This document shows, piece after piece, positions 63,365-64,000 of a stretch of DNA of 64,000 nucleotides. Source of the stretch: Nitrosarchaeum sp. Its GTDB lineage: Archaea > Thermoproteota > Nitrososphaeria > Nitrososphaerales > Nitrosopumilaceae. Numbering within the stretch: position 1 is the stretch's first letter; each line of letters begins with the position of its first letter. Location: NCBI GenBank assembly GCA_002737445.1, contig NSIR01000005.1:1-64000 (forward strand). Reading direction: 5' to 3'. Made by a program: the position numbers and the translations under genes. Under the pieces are notes generated by a model, which saw nothing but the letters and a program-made list of their open reading frames with translations, had not been told where the DNA came from and did no database searches.

Positions 63365-64000
63365 CTATAATTTTTCATTTTTCGGTATTTTACTTAAGGC
63401 TAGTTTTACCAGTAAAAGCCAAGTTATCATAATAGGAACATAGTATGTAGCAATTCGCCAACCAATTACAGCATCCCATCCAACGGTATTTTGAGAAATT
63501 GTAAGATTAAATGGATCCAAATTATTCAGATATGAAATAATACCAAACTCTGCTAATCCAGAACCACCTAGTGTAATTGGTAAATTTGCAATTGCATTTG
63601 CCCCCATTACAGCCATAATTGAATCAAAAAGATTAATCAGGTGTTCTGTTCCCATTGAAATTATCATAAAGGAAATTCCATAAAGCGACCAAGATATAAT
63701 CGAGAAAATAAAAGAAACTGTAAAGATTTTTTTGGATTCTGCTGTCCTGATGTTATTTCTGCTCATTATACAAACTTCTTCCATCCAAGAATTTGTTTGC
63801 TCTATGTATTTTTCTCCTTTTTCTTTACCAAATCGTTTAATTAAATGAACAATAATTGTTGGGACTTGAAAATTTCTCTTGGAAGATAAAAAGAATAAAA
63901 TCATCCATAATGAAGTTACAATAATACTAATTGTTAAAATCATAATACCTACAACATATGCTCCGTTTATCAATGCAAAAATTCCAGCCATAATTGATAA
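63365..64000 (-). CDS. Membrane protein of the lysylphosphatidylglycerol synthase-TM (UPF0104/AglD) family, partial
   Basis: The frame is open to the window edge, and the first Met (63991) lies within continuing sequence, so the N-terminus is off the right side. The visible 208 or so residues have about five transmembrane helices and the conserved Leu-Gly-Gly-Ser-Gly-Leu-Ala-Glu segment, typical of the UPF0104/LPG_synthase_TM family that includes AglD-like proteins in archaea. Possible role in transferring sugars or lipids across the membrane. Confidence 0.72.
   Translation of the reverse strand, partial: LSIMAGIFALINGAYVVGIMILTISIIVTSLWMILFFLSSKRNFQVPTIIVHLIKRFGKEKGEKYIEQTNSWMEEVCIMSRNNIRTAESKKIFTVSFIFSIISWSLYGISFMIISMGTEHLINLFDSIMAVMGANAIANLPITLGGSGLAEFGIISYLNNLDPFNLTISQNTVGWDAVIGWRIATYYVPIMITWLLLVKLALSKIPKNEKL

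Overview
The window is AT-rich, gene-dense archaeal chromosome that fits a marine ammonia-oxidising thaumarchaeon (Nitrosopumilus-like; lineage inferred from gene content, species not assigned). Archaeal markers are GatD/GatE, PriS/PriL, RPA, RadB, aIF2 alpha and gamma, Nop10, S6e, L2, Cdc48, pelota, AglB/STT3 and a long archaeal SRP RNA. CdvB (ESCRT-III) points to the TACK group. The bacterial-type DnaK-DnaJ-GrpE operon, bacterial-type MetK, a full cobalamin gene set and an assimilatory APS-reductase pathway fit Thaumarchaeota. No amo genes, insertion sequences, prophage or CRISPR arrays are seen.

Layout. 1-5 kb: tail of a DtxR regulator, a YjbQ-family gene with an apparent frameshift, a probable C/D-box sRNA, pelota, CutA, a site-2 protease and a TtuA-like tRNA thiolase. 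5-12 kb: SRP RNA, acylphosphatase, L2, Cdc48, GatD-GatE and tRNA-Leu. 12-24 kb: HAD phosphatase, dnaJ-dnaK-grpE, sugar-nucleotide-dehydrogenase-like genes with a DUF354 glycosyltransferase, tRNA-Gln, an ABC-2 exporter, RPA, the wreck of an Lhr-type helicase and RadB. 24-33 kb: Lsm, MetK, then cbiD-cbiG-cbiX-cbiC, cbiA and cobO. 33-41 kb: aIF2 alpha, Nop10, AglB, PEBP, S6e-aIF2 gamma-PIN, small zinc ribbons, tRNA-Gly, a TPR protein and a glutamine amidotransferase. 40-49 kb: UPF0182 membrane protein, both primase subunits, endonuclease IV, glycyl-tRNA synthetase, CdvB. 49-52 kb: a racemase-like protein lacking its catalytic cysteines and the second cobalamin cluster cbiF-cbiL-cbiT. 52-64 kb: RqcH, two-subunit phosphomevalonate dehydratase, endonuclease III, sat-cysH, a ThiI-like protein without a PP-loop, a glycosyltransferase, an unassigned GC-rich structured RNA, small zinc proteins, an SDR and a truncated membrane protein.

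The genes form several modules: corrin-ring synthesis (two clusters about 18 kb apart), transamidation of Glu-tRNA(Gln) with its tRNA nearby, ribosome rescue (pelota and RqcH), sulfate assimilation (Sat then APS reductase, no APS kinase needed), archaeal mevalonate metabolism, and replication/division (PriSL, RPA, CdvB).

The main non-routine signals are the three-way-junction RNA at about 61641-61710, the C/D-box sRNA at about 816-875, the Lhr-helicase remnant, the YjbQ frameshift, two enzyme homologues that lost catalytic motifs (MurI-like and ThiI-like), and a helically phased repeat upstream of cdvB.
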